Notes: generated by a model not told the origin, from the letters alone. 64,000 nucleotides of DNA from Moraxellaceae bacterium (GCA_020697295.1 JAJFBF010000010.1:78182-142181); one strand, 5' to 3'. Counted from the stretch's first letter, positions 46,179 through 56,561 are shown. Program-made: numbers and translations.

Positions 46179-47220
46179 TTACTGGAAGTTTTCCGGCACC
46201 TTGGCCTTTTCGCGCGCCACCTGCTGCGACACCAGCCCCTTTTGCACCAGGCCCTTCAGGCACTGGTCTAGGGTCTGCATGCCAAGCGCGGCGCCGGTCT
46301 GGATGGCCGAGTACATCTGCGCCACCTTGTTCTCGCGAATCAGGTTTCGGATGGCAGGGGTACCGATCATGATCTCGTGCGCCGCGACGCGGCCGCCGCC
46401 GTTCTTCTTGCACAGGGTTTGCGAGATCACCGCCTGCAGCGATTCCGAGAGCATGCCGCGCACCATTTCTTTTTCTTCCGCGGGGAACACGTCGATGATG
46501 CGGTCCATGGTCTTGGCGGCGGAGGTGGTGTGCAGCGTGCCGAACGAACACGAGATGGCCCGTTTCCGCGGCGGTCAGCGCCAGGCGGATGGTTTCCAGG
46601 TCGCGCATTTCGCCGACGAGGATGATGTCGGGGTCTTCACGCAGGGCCGAGCGCAGGGCTTCGGAGAAGCCGAGGGTGTCGCGGTGCACCTCGCGCTGGT
46701 TCACCAGGCACTTTTTCGATTCGTGCACGAACTCGATGGGATCCTCGATGGTGAGGATGTGCTCGTAGCGGGTGTTGTTGATGAAGTCGAGCATGGCGGC
46801 GAGGGTGGTCGACTTGCCGGAGCCGGTCGGGCCAGTCACCAGCACGATGCCACGCGCGATTTCGGAGATGTTCTGGAAGACCTTGCCCATGCCCAGGTCG
46901 TCCATGGACAGCACCTTGGACGGAATGGTACGGAACACGGCGCCGGCGCCGCGGTTCTGGTTGAAGGCGTTGACGCGGAAGCGGGCGACCCCGGGGACTT
47001 CGAAGGAGAAGTCGGTCTCGAGGAACTCTTCGAAGTCCTTGCGCTGCTTGTCGTTCATGATGTCGTAGACAAGGCGGTGGACTTCCTTGTGCTCGAGCGG
47101 CGGCAGGTTGATACGGCGCACGTCGCCGTCGACGCGGATCATGGGGGGCAGGCCTGCCGAGAGGTGCAAGTCGGAAGCACCGTTCTTGGCGGAGAAGGCA
47201 AGCAGTTCGGTAATGTCCAT
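46179..47220 (-). pseudogene. pilT: Type IV pilus retraction ATPase PilT, frameshifted by a 4-bp duplication
   Basis: Residues 1-225 are a normal PilT: ASDLHLSAG, Walker A GPTGSGKST (130-138), Asp box TIEDPIEF and Walker B DIILVGEMRD. At 46541-46549 the plus strand reads CGAACGAAC, a tandem duplication of 4 bp. It shifts the frame right after GHLVF, before the His box. Without the four bases the frame continues GTLHTTSAAKT and on to the normal C-terminus ending at 46179, giving 345 residues, the usual size. As read, the product would be 363 residues with 138 wrong ones, stopping at 46129. GGAG before the ATG is intact. It is mutation, phase variation or a sequence error. Confidence 0.85.
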
Positions 47221-47358
47221 GGAAACTCCAACAGGGCACTCGCGGCAGGGAAACCGCTCTGCCAGAATCGATAATTGTTTTCTATCGGCACAAAGGGCCG
47301 GATTCGGGCGTCCGGCTACGTTAACCTCTGCCGGGCCCGGGCTTCAACAAGAGTGAAG

Positions 47359-48057
47359 ATGAGCGAGCTTGCCGAAAACCTGAACGCGCTGCGCGCCCGG
47401 ATGGCCCGGGCGGAAGTTGCCGCCGACCGCGTGCCGGGCAGTGTGCGCCTGTTGGCAGTCAGCAAGACGCAACCGGCGGAGGCCGTACGCGCGGCGCATG
47501 CCGCCGGCCAGGTGGCCTTTGGCGAGAACTACGTGCAGGAAGGGGTGGACAAGATCGCGGCCCTGGCCGACCTGCCCCTCGAGTGGCACTTCATCGGGCC
47601 CCTGCAGAGCAACAAGACCCGCGAGGTCGCCGGGCGCTTCCACTGGATGCATTCCCTGGAGCGCGAAAAGATCGCGCGCCGCCTGGACGAGCAGCGGCCG
47701 GCCGGGCTGCCACCGCTGCAGGTCTGCATCCAGGTGAACATCGACGACGAGGCCAGCAAGGCCGGCTGCGCCCCGGCCGACCTGCCGGGCCTGGTGCGGA
47801 CGGTGCTGGCGCTGCCTCGCCTCGAGCTGCGCGGCCTGATGTGCATTCCCCGCCCCGGCAACACGGCCGCGTTCGCCGACCTCGCAAAGACACGGCAGGA
47901 TTTACTCGCTAGTATTCCCGGGCTTTCGCCGGAGCGCTTCGACACCCTCTCCATGGGCATGTCGGACGACCTCGAAGCCGCCATCGCCGCCGGCAGCACC
48001 CTGGTCCGCGTCGGGACCGCCATTTTCGGCGCCCGGGCGAGGCCCGCGCCGGGCTGA
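47359..48057 (+). CDS. yggS: PLP-binding protein YggS (PLP homeostasis)
   Basis: The 232-residue alanine-racemase-fold protein binds pyridoxal phosphate through Lys36 in LLAVSKTQPAE and controls vitamin B6 and amino-acid balance. Other family marks are AFGENYVQEG, WHFIGPLQSNKT, VNIDDEASKAGC and SMGMSDDLEAAI. It is divergent from pilT and starts the yggS-proC-yggT-yggU series. Confidence 0.95.
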   Translation: MSELAENLNALRARMARAEVAADRVPGSVRLLAVSKTQPAEAVRAAHAAGQVAFGENYVQEGVDKIAALADLPLEWHFIGPLQSNKTREVAGRFHWMHSLEREKIARRLDEQRPAGLPPLQVCIQVNIDDEASKAGCAPADLPGLVRTVLALPRLELRGLMCIPRPGNTAAFADLAKTRQDLLASIPGLSPERFDTLSMGMSDDLEAAIAAGSTLVRVGTAIFGARARPAPG

Positions 48058-48142
48058 GGGCGGGCCGGCGATGGCATTGCCCGGCCAGTTGCCGGGCGGC
48101 AAGGTCGGGCTTCCCCCGCACCCCATCCATTCCAGTGCCGTT

Positions 48143-48160
48143 ATCGGGCCGAGGCCCGAT
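48143..48160. repeat. REP-like palindrome before proC
   Basis: ATCGGGCCGAGGCCCGAT is a covaried member of the palindrome family; a degenerate copy beginning GGTCGGGCTTCC lies at 48103-48114. They fill the gap between yggS and proC. Confidence 0.6.
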
Positions 48161-48204
48161 CTTCGGACAGGGCGCGTCAGCGCCGGGCAGTCAGGTATAG
48201 CGCT

Positions 48205-49029
48205 ATGGGACGGAAAATCGGATTCATCGGAGCAGGCAACATGGCGACCGCGCTGGCTGGCGGCCTGCTCGCCCGCGGCTGGAGCCCGGCCGACATCGCC
48301 CTCTCCGACGCCTCTTCGGCGCCGCTCGAGCCGCATGCCGCCCGCGGCTGCTTCACCACCACCGACAACCGCGTGCTGCTGGAGCGTTCCGACGTGATCG
48401 TGCTGGCCGTCAAGCCACAGGTCATGAGCGCCGTGCTGAAGCCGCTGGCCGACCTGGCCGCCGCGCGTCGCCCCCTCGTCATTTCCATTGCCGCCGGTAT
48501 CCCGGTGGCCAGTCTCGCCCGCTGGCTGGGCGGGGCCCTGCCCGTCGTGCGCGCCATGCCCAATACCCCGGCGCTGGTCCAGGCCGGCGCCACCGGCCTC
48601 TTCGCCAGCCCCGAGGTGAGCGCGGCGCAGCGGGCCGAGGCCGAGGCCATCCTCGGCGCCGTCGGCATCACCCTCTGGGTCGGTGACGAAGCGCTGATCG
48701 ACGCCGTGACCGCCGTTTCCGGCTCCGGCCCCGCCTACTTCTTCTATGTCATGGAAGCCATGATGGCCGCCGGCCGCGAGCTCGGGCTCGACGAGGCCAC
48801 GGCCCGCGCCCTGACCCTGCAGACCGCGCTGGGCGCCGCGCAGATGGCGGTGTCCGCCGACGTCGGCCCGGCCGAGCTGCGTCGCCGCGTGACCTCGCCG
48901 GGTGGCACCACCGAACGCGCCATCGCCGCCTTCGACGATGCCGATCTCAAGGCCGTGTTCGGCCGGGCCCTTGCGGCCTGCGCCGCGCGCGGCACGGAGC
49001 TCGCCGAGCAGCTCGGCAAATCGGACTAG
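48205..49029 (+). CDS. proC: Pyrroline-5-carboxylate reductase
   Basis: ProC makes proline from pyrroline-5-carboxylate with NAD(P)H. The 274-residue protein has the Rossmann motif IGFIGAGNMATALAGGL, VLAVKPQ, RAMPNTPALVQAGATG, and the C-terminal helical domain with DAVTAVSGSGPAYFFY and TSPGGTTERAI. It lies between yggS and yggT, the widespread order. Confidence 0.96.
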   Translation: MGRKIGFIGAGNMATALAGGLLARGWSPADIALSDASSAPLEPHAARGCFTTTDNRVLLERSDVIVLAVKPQVMSAVLKPLADLAAARRPLVISIAAGIPVASLARWLGGALPVVRAMPNTPALVQAGATGLFASPEVSAAQRAEAEAILGAVGITLWVGDEALIDAVTAVSGSGPAYFFYVMEAMMAAGRELGLDEATARALTLQTALGAAQMAVSADVGPAELRRRVTSPGGTTERAIAAFDDADLKAVFGRALAACAARGTELAEQLGKSD

Positions 49030-49062
49030 TCCCCTTCTGCTGCCTTTATTCAGGATGACTGC

Positions 49063-49635
49063 ATGAATCCGCTCAACCAGATCAGCGTCTTGCTGCTCAC
49101 TACGGCTTTCGACATCTACATCATCATCCTGTGGCTGCGCTTCCTGCTGCAGCTGCTGCATGCCGACTACTACAACCCGATTGCCCAGTTCACGGTGCGC
49201 GCCACGGCGCCGCTGGTGGATCCGCTGCGCCGCATCATGCCCGGCAACCGCAGCTGGAACCCTGCCGCGCTGGCGCTGATCGTGCTGTTCAAGATGATCG
49301 AGATCACCCTGGTCGGCATGCTGGGCGGCAGCGGCACGATGTCGCCGCCAGCGCTGATCCTCTACACCGTGGTCTCGCTGCTGTTCCTCGCGGCCGACTT
49401 CTATTTCTGGACGCTGATCATCGGCGTCGTGCTGTCCTGGGTCGCGCCTGGCAGCTACAGCCCGGCCGCGGTGCTGGTGCACCAGATCACCGAGCCGCTG
49501 CTGGCGCCCTGCCGTCGGCTGATGCCGAACATGGGAGGCATCGACCTGTCGCCCATCATTGCCTTCCTCGGCATCCAGGTATTCAAGATCCTGCTCTCCG
49601 CCGCGGCAGGACAGCTCTTCCCCCTGCTGCACTGA
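49063..49635 (+). CDS. yggT: YggT family membrane protein
   Basis: The 190-residue protein consists of two YggT repeats, each with two membrane helices. The first has YIIILWLRFLLQLLHADYYNP and DPLRRIMPG; the second has FYFWTLIIGVVLSWVAPGSY and APCRRLMPNMGGIDLSP. The shared R-R-x-M-P motif after each repeat is typical. The function is unclear; yggT is tied to osmotic and potassium stress in E. coli. It follows proC by 33 bp. Confidence 0.93.
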   Translation: MNPLNQISVLLLTTAFDIYIIILWLRFLLQLLHADYYNPIAQFTVRATAPLVDPLRRIMPGNRSWNPAALALIVLFKMIEITLVGMLGGSGTMSPPALILYTVVSLLFLAADFYFWTLIIGVVLSWVAPGSYSPAAVLVHQITEPLLAPCRRLMPNMGGIDLSPIIAFLGIQVFKILLSAAAGQLFPLLH

Positions 49636-49642
49636 GCGCGGC

Positions 49643-49933
49643 ATGGCCGGGCCGCTGCGCCGGGACGGCGATGATGTGGTACTGGTCATCCATGCCCAGC
49701 CCGGCGCGCGCCAGAGCGAGTTCGCCGGGCTGCATGGCGAGGCGCTGAAAGTGCGCCTCGCGGCACCGGCCCAGGAAGGCAAGGCCAACCGCGAGCTCTG
49801 CCGTTTCCTGGCCACGGCCTTCGGCGTGCCGCTGGCGTCGGTGGAGCTGTTGAATGGTGAAAGCAGCCGTCACAAGCGGGTGAAAATCAGTTCGCCGCGC
49901 CTCTGGCCCCCTGCATTGGCCGCGTGGCAGTGA
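49643..49933 (+). CDS. yggU: DUF167/YggU family protein
   Basis: The 96-residue protein has VIHAQPGARQSEFAG, LKVRLAAPAQEGKANREL and VELLNGESSRHKRVKI, the family signature. Function is unknown. It starts 7 bp after the yggT stop, so translation is probably coupled. Confidence 0.9.
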   Translation: MAGPLRRDGDDVVLVIHAQPGARQSEFAGLHGEALKVRLAAPAQEGKANRELCRFLATAFGVPLASVELLNGESSRHKRVKISSPRLWPPALAAWQ

Positions 49934-50055
49934 TATAAGGGCAATCTGTAGCGGTCGCGTGAGCGACTGATAAAAAGAATACGGCGCGATGAGCGGCTAC
50001 CAGGGCTCCGTCTCGCGCAGCAGACGCCCCGCATGTTTCGAGGGATGACAATCGT

Positions 50056-51990
50056 ATGGATCAGCTTTCCCACCAGGTCGAGAATTTCACCGCCTGGAAA
50101 CAGGCGATCGCCCGTGAGATCGCCCGCTACCGCAGCTGGCTGAACAACCAGGGCCTCAACAACCAGGAAGTGGACGAGCGTCTTTCCGCATCGCTGAAGT
50201 CGCTGCGTGCCGACCGCATCCTGCTCGCCTTCGTCGGCGAGTTCTCGCGCGGCAAGTCCGAGATGATCAACGCCATTCTCGGCCGTCATTACGGCCAGCG
50301 ACTGCTGCCTACGCGCATCGGCCGCGCCACCATGTGCCCGACCGAACTCTTCTACGATTCGACGGCAACCGGCGCCTACATCAAGCTGCTGCCCATCCAG
50401 ACGCGCGCCAGCAACCAGTCCATCCAGGGCTGGAAGGAACAGCTCGAGCACTGGGTGCACCTGACCATCAACCTCGATGACCAGCAGGCCATGAAGAAGG
50501 CCTTCACCGAAGTCGCGCAGACGCGCGAGGTGACCACCGAGGAGGCCGCCGAGCTCGGCTTTGACGTGCAGTACCTGGAGCCGTCGCTGGGCAAGTCGGG
50601 CCATGTGCACATCCCGGCCTGGCGCCACGCCATGATCAACATCGACCATCCGCTGCTGCGCCAGGGCCTCGCCATCATCGACACGCCGGGCCTGAACGCA
50701 CTCGGCGCCGAGCCCGAGCTCACGCTCTCGCTGCTGCCCGAGGCGCAGGCACTGGTCTTCATGCTCTCCGCCGATACCGGCGTGACGGCGTCCGACTTCG
50801 CCATCTGGAACAACCACGTCTCGGAGATCGCCCAGCGCCGCGGCGCCGCCGTGTATGCCGTGCTCAACAAGATCGACCTGCTCTGGGACGAGGACGAGGA
50901 GCCGGAGGTGGCCGAGGAGGCCGTGCTGCGCCTGGCGCGCCTGACGGCCAAACAATTGCACCTGGCACCGGAGCACGTGCTGGCGCTCTCCGCCAAGCAG
51001 GGCTACAAGGCCCGCCTGTCCAACGACCGCGAACTCCTGAAGCGCAGCCGCCTCGAAACGCTGGAGGCGGCGCTGGCGCGTTCCGTGGTGAACGCGAAGG
51101 AGGGCGCGCTCAAGCGCTCCCTCCTTCGCGAACTCGCCGACATGGTCGAGGCCAGCCGCCAGGCCGTGCTTGCCCAGCGCGTCCGGCTCGAGGCCGAAGA
51201 GCGTGTGCAGGCCAGCGGCCATCGCGACACCGAGCACGAGCTCGTGCTGCTGACCCGTGCCACCCAGCAGGAGCAGAACGCCTACGCCAAGCGCCTCGCC
51301 TTCCTGCAGCAGAGTCGCAGGATTCTCGAGCAGCAGCTGCCGCGCCTGGTGGGCACCGTGTCGCCCGCTCACTTCGAGGGCTACCTCAAGCGGGCCCGCG
51401 TGCAGATGGAGGACGGCAAGCTCGGCATGGGCATGCCGGCGGCCGTGACGGCATTCTTTCTCGGGCTCAAGACCGACTTCGGCCGGTTCCGCCAGGAGGT
51501 CGAGACCACGCAGCTGCTGATCCAGAAACTCTACGACCGCTATGCCACGGAAACCGGTGCCGCAGCGCCGCCCATGCCGCGCCATGACGCCAGCCAGTAC
51601 CAGCTCGACCTGGACGAGCTGGAAAATCGCGCCGCGCCCTTCAAGAACCGTCTCGGCAGCCTGATGGGCAGCCAGCAGAAGCTGGGCGAGCGCTTTTTCG
51701 AGACGGTGGCCCGCGAGGCGGGCGAAGTGCATGCCCGCGCCCGTGCCGACGCCGAGCGCTGGTGCAAGCAGGCACTGGCGCCGCTCATGCAGCAGACCCT
51801 GGAAGCCAAGAAGCGCCTGGAGCAGCAGATGGCCAAGCTGAACAACCTGCGCAATTTCGGGGAGAACCGTTTCGAGAAGGCGGGCTCCATCAAGGAGCAG
51901 CGCGAGGCGCTGCGCGAACAGCAGACCCTGCTTGAGGACATCCTCGGGCGGCTCAAGGACCCGGCCCTCGGCGCGCCACAGGCGGCCTGA
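50056..51990 (+). CDS. Dynamin-family GTPase
   Basis: The 644-residue protein has a large GTPase domain: G1 P-loop [12 protein letters not shown] (61-72), a G2 threonine probably in PTELF (95-99), G3 DTPG (209-212) and G4 NKID (271-274). An insertion of about 100 residues separates G2 and G3. The rest is helical and charged, with likely coiled coils at about 375-440 and 545-640 and a hydrophobic patch [14 protein letters not shown] near 460 that could be a membrane-touching paddle. There is no signal peptide. Bacterial dynamins remodel membranes, often in pairs; no second one is adjacent. The role here is unknown. Confidence 0.85.
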   Translation: MDQLSHQVENFTAWKQAIAREIARYRSWLNNQGLNNQEVDERLSASLKSLRADRILLAFVGEFSRGKSEMINAILGRHYGQRLLPTRIGRATMCPTELFYDSTATGAYIKLLPIQTRASNQSIQGWKEQLEHWVHLTINLDDQQAMKKAFTEVAQTREVTTEEAAELGFDVQYLEPSLGKSGHVHIPAWRHAMINIDHPLLRQGLAIIDTPGLNALGAEPELTLSLLPEAQALVFMLSADTGVTASDFAIWNNHVSEIAQRRGAAVYAVLNKIDLLWDEDEEPEVAEEAVLRLARLTAKQLHLAPEHVLALSAKQGYKARLSNDRELLKRSRLETLEAALARSVVNAKEGALKRSLLRELADMVEASRQAVLAQRVRLEAEERVQASGHRDTEHELVLLTRATQQEQNAYAKRLAFLQQSRRILEQQLPRLVGTVSPAHFEGYLKRARVQMEDGKLGMGMPAAVTAFFLGLKTDFGRFRQEVETTQLLIQKLYDRYATETGAAAPPMPRHDASQYQLDLDELENRAAPFKNRLGSLMGSQQKLGERFFETVAREAGEVHARARADAERWCKQALAPLMQQTLEAKKRLEQQMAKLNNLRNFGENRFEKAGSIKEQREALREQQTLLEDILGRLKDPALGAPQAA

Positions 51991-52008
51991 GGTCGGGACG
52001 GGCTGCAG

Positions 52009-52072
52009 GCTGGGCTTCAGCACGATGGCAGCGATGCAACCGGCGCCGTCGTTACGCTGAAGCCCGACCTGA
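52009..52072. repeat. Degenerate REP-like pair before metX
   Basis: A worn copy near 52009-52026 and a better half CTGAAGCCCGACCTG ending at 52071 belong to the same palindrome family. They fill the dynamin-metX gap. Confidence 0.45.
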
Positions 52073-52160
52073 AGCGAAGAGGGCTGCGTCCGGCCTGCCG
52101 ACTTCCCGCCGTACGCAAGCCCCCTGTAGACTTGCGGGCCTTGCTGACAGTCGTATCACC

Positions 52161-53330
52161 ATGCCCCAGTCCATCCCCGCCGACTCCGTCGGTCTCGTAA
52201 CCCCGCAGACCGCGCACTTCGCCGAGCCCCTGATGCTCGAGTGCCGGCGCGCCCTCGCGGGATTCGACATCGTCTACGAAACCTACGGCACCCTGAACGA
52301 GCTGCGCGACAACGCCGTGCTGATCTGCCACGCGCTCTCCGGGCATCACCATGCCGCCGGCTACCACAGCATGGACGACAGCAAGCCGGGCTGGTGGGAC
52401 GAGTGCATCGGCCCGGGCAAGGTCATCGACACCAACCGCTTCTTCGTGGTCTCCCTGAACAACCTCGGTGGCTGCAACGGCTCCACCGGGCCGTCGTCGC
52501 TGAATCCGGAAACCGGCCAGAACTTCGGCCCTGATTTTCCCATGGTCACGGTGAAGGACTGGGTCAATGTGCAGGCCCGTCTTTCCGATCATCTCGGCAT
52601 CGAGCAGTGGGCGGCCGTGGTGGGCGGCTCGCTGGGCGGCATGCAGGTGCTGCAGTGGGCCATCGATTACCCGACGCGCATCCGCCACGCCGTGGTGATC
52701 GCCAGCGCGCCCAAGCTATCGGCGCAGAACATCGCCTTCAATGAAGTCGCGCGCCAGTCCATCCTCACCGATCCGGATTTCCACGGCGGTCGCTACTACC
52801 AGTACGACACGTTTCCCAAGCGCGGCCTGATCCTCGCGCGCATGGTGGGCCACATCACCTACCTCTCCGACGAGGCCATGAAGCAGAAATTCGGCCGCGA
52901 CCTGCGCTCGGGACAGTTCATGTACGGTTTCGATGTGGAGTTCCAGGTGGAGTCCTACCTGCGTCACCAGGGCGAGACCTTCTCGCGCAACTTCGACGCC
53001 AATACCTACCTACTCATGACCAAGGCGCTGGATTATTTCGATCCGGCGCGCGAGTACGGCAACGAGCTGCCCGCCGCGTTGCGCCATGCGCTGTGCCGTT
53101 TCCTGGTGATTTCTTTCACCACCGACTGGCGGTTCGCCCCGGAGCGTTCGCGCGAAATCGTCGATGCACTCATTCAGGAAGGCAAGGACGTGGTGTATGC
53201 GGACATCGACGCGCCGCAGGGCCACGACTCCTTCCTCATGCCGATCCCGCGCTACCTCGACATTTTCGGCGCCTACATGAAGGGCATCGCCGTTGGTGGC
53301 GAACCGGAGGGGGTGTCCGATGCGGCTTGA
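52161..53330 (+). CDS. metX: Homoserine O-acyltransferase MetX
   Basis: MetX acylates homoserine for methionine synthesis. The 389-residue alpha/beta-hydrolase-fold protein has the nucleophile elbow GGSLGGMQ (Ser157), the [10 protein letters not shown] oxyanion segment and the C-terminal His in GHDSFL. Whether it uses acetyl-CoA or succinyl-CoA cannot be settled from motifs alone; many proteobacterial MetX enzymes use succinyl-CoA. It overlaps metW by 11 bp, forming the usual metXW pair. Confidence 0.95.
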   Translation: MPQSIPADSVGLVTPQTAHFAEPLMLECRRALAGFDIVYETYGTLNELRDNAVLICHALSGHHHAAGYHSMDDSKPGWWDECIGPGKVIDTNRFFVVSLNNLGGCNGSTGPSSLNPETGQNFGPDFPMVTVKDWVNVQARLSDHLGIEQWAAVVGGSLGGMQVLQWAIDYPTRIRHAVVIASAPKLSAQNIAFNEVARQSILTDPDFHGGRYYQYDTFPKRGLILARMVGHITYLSDEAMKQKFGRDLRSGQFMYGFDVEFQVESYLRHQGETFSRNFDANTYLLMTKALDYFDPAREYGNELPAALRHALCRFLVISFTTDWRFAPERSREIVDALIQEGKDVVYADIDAPQGHDSFLMPIPRYLDIFGAYMKGIAVGGEPEGVSDAA

Positions 53331-53913
53331 CCTGAAACTCGCGGAACAGTGGGTCAGCCCCGGCGCGCGCGTGCTCGACCTGGGCTGCGGCGACGGTGAG
53401 CTGCTCGCGCACCTGCGCGACAACTTCGGCGTGCACGGCTACGGCATCGAGATCGATGCCGACCGCATCACCTCGGCCATCTACCGCGGCGTCAACGTGA
53501 TCCAGCAGGACCTCAACCGTGGTCTTGGCAATTTCCGCGACGGCAGCTTCGACACCGTGATCATGACGCAGGCGCTGCAGGCCGTGGAAAAGCCCGATGT
53601 ACTGCTCGACGACATGCTGCGCGTGGCGCGCGAGGCCATCATCACCTTCCCGAATTTTGCGCACTGGTCGGCCCGCGTCTACATCGGCCTGCGCGGCATG
53701 ATGCCGGTGTCCGAGGCGCTGCCCTACACCTGGTACAACACGCCCAACATTCACCTGTGCACCTTTCGCGACTTCGATGCGTTGTGCGCGGCCAAGGGCA
53801 TCACGGTGCTGGACCGGCTCGCGGTCGACGGCGGTCAGCAGGGCAGCTTCCTGGCGCGTCTCTTCCCGAATCTCTTCGGCGAAGTCGCGATCTACCGCGT
53901 CACGCTCCGGTAG
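53320..53913 (+). CDS. metW: Methionine biosynthesis protein MetW
   Basis: The 197-residue protein is a class I methyltransferase-fold protein with the SAM motif [15 protein letters not shown], and [17 protein letters not shown] typical of MetW. MetW is needed for or activates MetX in several proteobacteria. GGAGGGGG before the ATG at 53320 fixes the start inside the metX end. Confidence 0.95.
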   Translation: MRLDLKLAEQWVSPGARVLDLGCGDGELLAHLRDNFGVHGYGIEIDADRITSAIYRGVNVIQQDLNRGLGNFRDGSFDTVIMTQALQAVEKPDVLLDDMLRVAREAIITFPNFAHWSARVYIGLRGMMPVSEALPYTWYNTPNIHLCTFRDFDALCAAKGITVLDRLAVDGGQQGSFLARLFPNLFGEVAIYRVTLR

Positions 53914-54040
53914 TCGCGCTCCCGCGGGGGCGTCGCATTGCTGCAGGGAGTCTTCGCAACTCCACCGGGGTCGCTTCTCGACGGCCAGCGACGTCACGCG
54001 GAGGTCGCCCGTCTATGTGACGAGGGCCAGCCCAATGCAG

Positions 54041-54058
54041 GTCGGGCTTCAGCCCGAC
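54041..54058. repeat. REP-like palindrome, consensus copy
   Basis: GTCGGGCTTCAGCCCGAC exactly as in the 2.9-kb copies. It lies between metW and rdgB. Confidence 0.8.
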
Positions 54059-54134
54059 GGTGCTGCACAGCTCATCCGGATCCGGCGCGCTTGAAGTGCA
54101 ACGCCCCCGGATCACCCACCTTACGGACCCTGAC

Positions 54135-54764
54135 ATGACGCAACTCGTGCTCGCCACCGGCAATGCCGGCAAACTGAAAGAGCTGCAGGCACTGCTGGCC
54201 GGGCAGCCCTTCACCATCGTCACGCAGAAGTCGCTCGGCGTGAGCGATGCGGACGAGACTGGTCTCAGCTTCGTGGAAAACGCCATCCTGAAGGCGCGCC
54301 ATGCATCGCGCGCCACCGGCCTGCCGGCGCTGGCGGACGATTCGGGGCTGTGCGTGGATGCGCTGGGCGGCGCGCCGGGTATTTACTCCGCGCGTTATTC
54401 GGGCGACGGCGCCACCGATGCGCGCAACAACGAGAAGCTGCTGCAGGCGCTGCGGCCCCTGCGTGGTGGCGCGCCGCTGACGGCACGCTTCGTCTGCGTG
54501 CTGGCGCTGGTGCGCCATGCGGACGATCCGCTGCCGCTGATCTGTCAGGCCGAGTGGGAAGGCGAGATTCTCGAGTCGCCGCGCGGCGAGCAGGGCTTTG
54601 GCTACGACCCGCTGTTCTGGGTGCCTTCGGCGGGCATGAGCAGCGCCGAGCTGCCGCGCGAGCGCAAGAATGCGCTCAGCCATCGTGGCAAGGCGCTGGC
54701 ACTGCTGGAGGCGCGCATCGAGCGATTCCTGCAGTCAGCCCCGCAGTCTCCGTCCCGCCCGTAG
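54135..54764 (+). CDS. rdgB: dITP/XTP pyrophosphatase RdgB
   Basis: RdgB removes deaminated purine nucleotides from the pool. The 209-residue HAM1-family protein has [13 protein letters not shown] at the N-terminus, [18 protein letters not shown], the [13 protein letters not shown] motif with catalytic Asp, and [11 protein letters not shown]. The start at 54135 is the ATG with the family N-terminus. A DUF4426 gene found before rdgB in Pseudomonas is absent. Confidence 0.96.
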   Translation: MTQLVLATGNAGKLKELQALLAGQPFTIVTQKSLGVSDADETGLSFVENAILKARHASRATGLPALADDSGLCVDALGGAPGIYSARYSGDGATDARNNEKLLQALRPLRGGAPLTARFVCVLALVRHADDPLPLICQAEWEGEILESPRGEQGFGYDPLFWVPSAGMSSAELPRERKNALSHRGKALALLEARIERFLQSAPQSPSRP

Positions 54765-54853
54765 ACCGGTATTCAGCCCGACGGCATTCCCTGCTGCCGG
54801 ACTGATGGCACTGTCGCCGGGAATGGGCGCCGAGGTCGGGCTGATACCCGATC
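54764..54853. repeat. Degenerate REP-like pair after rdgB
   Basis: A half copy ATTCAGCCCGAC at 54770-54781 and a changed copy AGGTCGGGCTGATACCCGATCTG at about 54831-54853 face each other between the rdgB and EVE-gene ends. Confidence 0.5.
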
Positions 54854-54862
54854 TGCGCAGGG

Positions 54863-55318
54863 CTAGCGGGTGGCAAGTTTGAGGATGGTTTTCCACTCGG
54901 CCGCGGTGACGGGCATCACCGAGAGGCGCGAGCCTTTTTGCAGCAGCGCGAGGCCCGCCAGCGCCGGTATCGTCCGGAGCACGGCAAGCGGCAGCAGCTG
55001 CGCGAATTTCTCCCCGAAGCGCACATCGACACCATCCCAGCGGGGCTGGTCGGCAGGCGACTTCGGGTCGAAGTAGGGACTGTCGGGATTGAACTGGCCG
55101 GGGTCGGGGTAGGCGGTGCGCGCAATCGTCATGGTGCCGGCGATGCCGGGCTCCGGACAGCTCGAGTGATAGAAGAGCGCTTCGTCGCCGGCCTGCATGG
55201 CGCGCAGGAAATTCCGCGCCTGGTAGTTGCGTACGCCGTCCCAGAGTGACACCTTGCGTTGCGCGAGGTCGTCGATGGAAAACACCGACGGTTCCGATTT
55301 CAATAGCCAGTACGCCAT
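54863..55318 (-). CDS. EVE domain protein
   Basis: The 151-residue protein is a single EVE domain of the PUA-like fold: YWLLKSEPSVFSIDDL at the start, WDGVRNYQARNFLRAM, GDEALFYHSSC, GIAGTMTIARTAYPD and WDGVDVRF. Such domains read modified bases in DNA or RNA. No restriction or modification gene is nearby, so a housekeeping role is more likely than defence. It is divergent from hemW with only 22 bp between the two start codons. Confidence 0.93.
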   Translation of the reverse strand: MAYWLLKSEPSVFSIDDLAQRKVSLWDGVRNYQARNFLRAMQAGDEALFYHSSCPEPGIAGTMTIARTAYPDPGQFNPDSPYFDPKSPADQPRWDGVDVRFGEKFAQLLPLAVLRTIPALAGLALLQKGSRLSVMPVTAAEWKTILKLATR

Positions 55319-55340
55319 CGTCTGCTCCCCGGTTTTCCGC

Positions 55341-56561
55341 ATGATCGCATTGCCGCCGCTTTCACTCTATATCCATGTGCCGTGGTGTGTGCGCAAGTGC
55401 CCCTACTGCGACTTCAATTCGCATGCGGCCGGTGCCGGGCTGCCGGAGCGCGAATACATAGCAGCGCTGCTGGTCGATCTGGAGCAGGACGCCGCACTGG
55501 CACAGGGCCGCCCGATTGCAACGATCTTCATTGGCGGCGGCACGCCTTCGCTATTTTCCGCCGCCGCCTACGAGGAGCTCTTTGCCGGCCTGCGCCGGCA
55601 CCTGGTGCTGGCCGAAGATATTGAAATCACCCTCGAGGCCAACCCGGGGACGGTCGAGCAGGAGAAGTTCCGCGCCTATCGCGCGCTAGGCATCAACCGG
55701 CTCTCCATCGGCGTGCAGAGTTTCGCGCCGGAGCAGCTCAAGGCGCTGGGCCGTATCCACGGCCGCGACGAGGCCCTGCGTGCCGCCGAAGCAGCACGCG
55801 CGGCGGGCTTCGACAACTTCAATATCGACCTGATGCACGGCCTGCCCGGGCAGTCGCTGGACGATGCGCTGGCGGACATCCGGCAAGCCATCGCGCTCGC
55901 GCCGACGCACCTGTCCTGGTACCAGCTCACCATCGAGCCCAACACCGCGTTCTACCGCGATCCGCCCGTGCTGCCGGAGGACGACACGCTGTGGGCGATA
56001 CAGGAGGAAGGCCAGGCCGTGCTGGCTGCTGCAGGCTATCGCCAGTACGAGGTGTCGGCCTATGCGCAGGCGGGGCGCGAGTGCCGGCACAACCGCAACT
56101 ACTGGGAGTTCGGCGATTACCTCGCGCTTGGCGCCGGTGCGCACGGCAAGATCACGCGACATGCGGGCAGCAATCGTGGCGCGTCGACACCCGATACACA
56201 GCGGCGGATTGATGTGGCCGGGAGCGCGCTGCTGCGCGAGGGCGGCGTGTGGCGCTATGCCAAGACGCGACAGCCGCGCGACTACCTGGCGGCGCGCGAG
56301 ACTGGCCGCTTCAGCGCCAGTACCAGTTTTGTCGAGACCGAGGCGCTGGTGTTCGAATTCATGCTGAACACCCTGCGTCTGCGCGACGGCGTGCCGGCTG
56401 CGCTGTTTGCCGAACGCACGGGGCTTGCGCTGACAATGGTGGCGGACACGCTCGCTGCCCTGCGCCGTGAAGGCCTGCTGGTGGACGATGATGCCCGCCT
56501 GGCCTGCACGCCTGCGGGCTTCAACTATCTCAATACCGTGCTGCAGCGATTCCTGGCGTGA
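55341..56561 (+). CDS. hemW: HemW, heme-binding radical SAM protein
   Basis: The 406-residue radical SAM protein has the cluster motif CVRKCPYCDF (Cys16, Cys20, Cys23), the family IFIGGGTPSLF, GVQSFAPEQLKALGRIH and NIDLMHGLPGQS, and a C-terminal HemN-like domain. HemW is related to coproporphyrinogen dehydrogenase but acts as a heme chaperone. The ATG at 55341 is chosen because it gives the standard N-terminus; the frame is open further upstream across the EVE gene start. Confidence 0.94.
   Translation: MIALPPLSLYIHVPWCVRKCPYCDFNSHAAGAGLPEREYIAALLVDLEQDAALAQGRPIATIFIGGGTPSLFSAAAYEELFAGLRRHLVLAEDIEITLEANPGTVEQEKFRAYRALGINRLSIGVQSFAPEQLKALGRIHGRDEALRAAEAARAAGFDNFNIDLMHGLPGQSLDDALADIRQAIALAPTHLSWYQLTIEPNTAFYRDPPVLPEDDTLWAIQEEGQAVLAAAGYRQYEVSAYAQAGRECRHNRNYWEFGDYLALGAGAHGKITRHAGSNRGASTPDTQRRIDVAGSALLREGGVWRYAKTRQPRDYLAARETGRFSASTSFVETEALVFEFMLNTLRLRDGVPAALFAERTGLALTMVADTLAALRREGLLVDDDARLACTPAGFNYLNTVLQRFLA

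Noticed and set aside
47269..47287. CGATA-N9-TATCG between pilT and yggS
   Set aside because: Five-base arms with a nine-base gap are expected often by chance and no promoter spacing supports an operator.
54863..55318. EVE protein as part of a modification-dependent defence system
   Set aside because: No nuclease, methyltransferase or other defence gene adjoins it; neighbours are rdgB and hemW.
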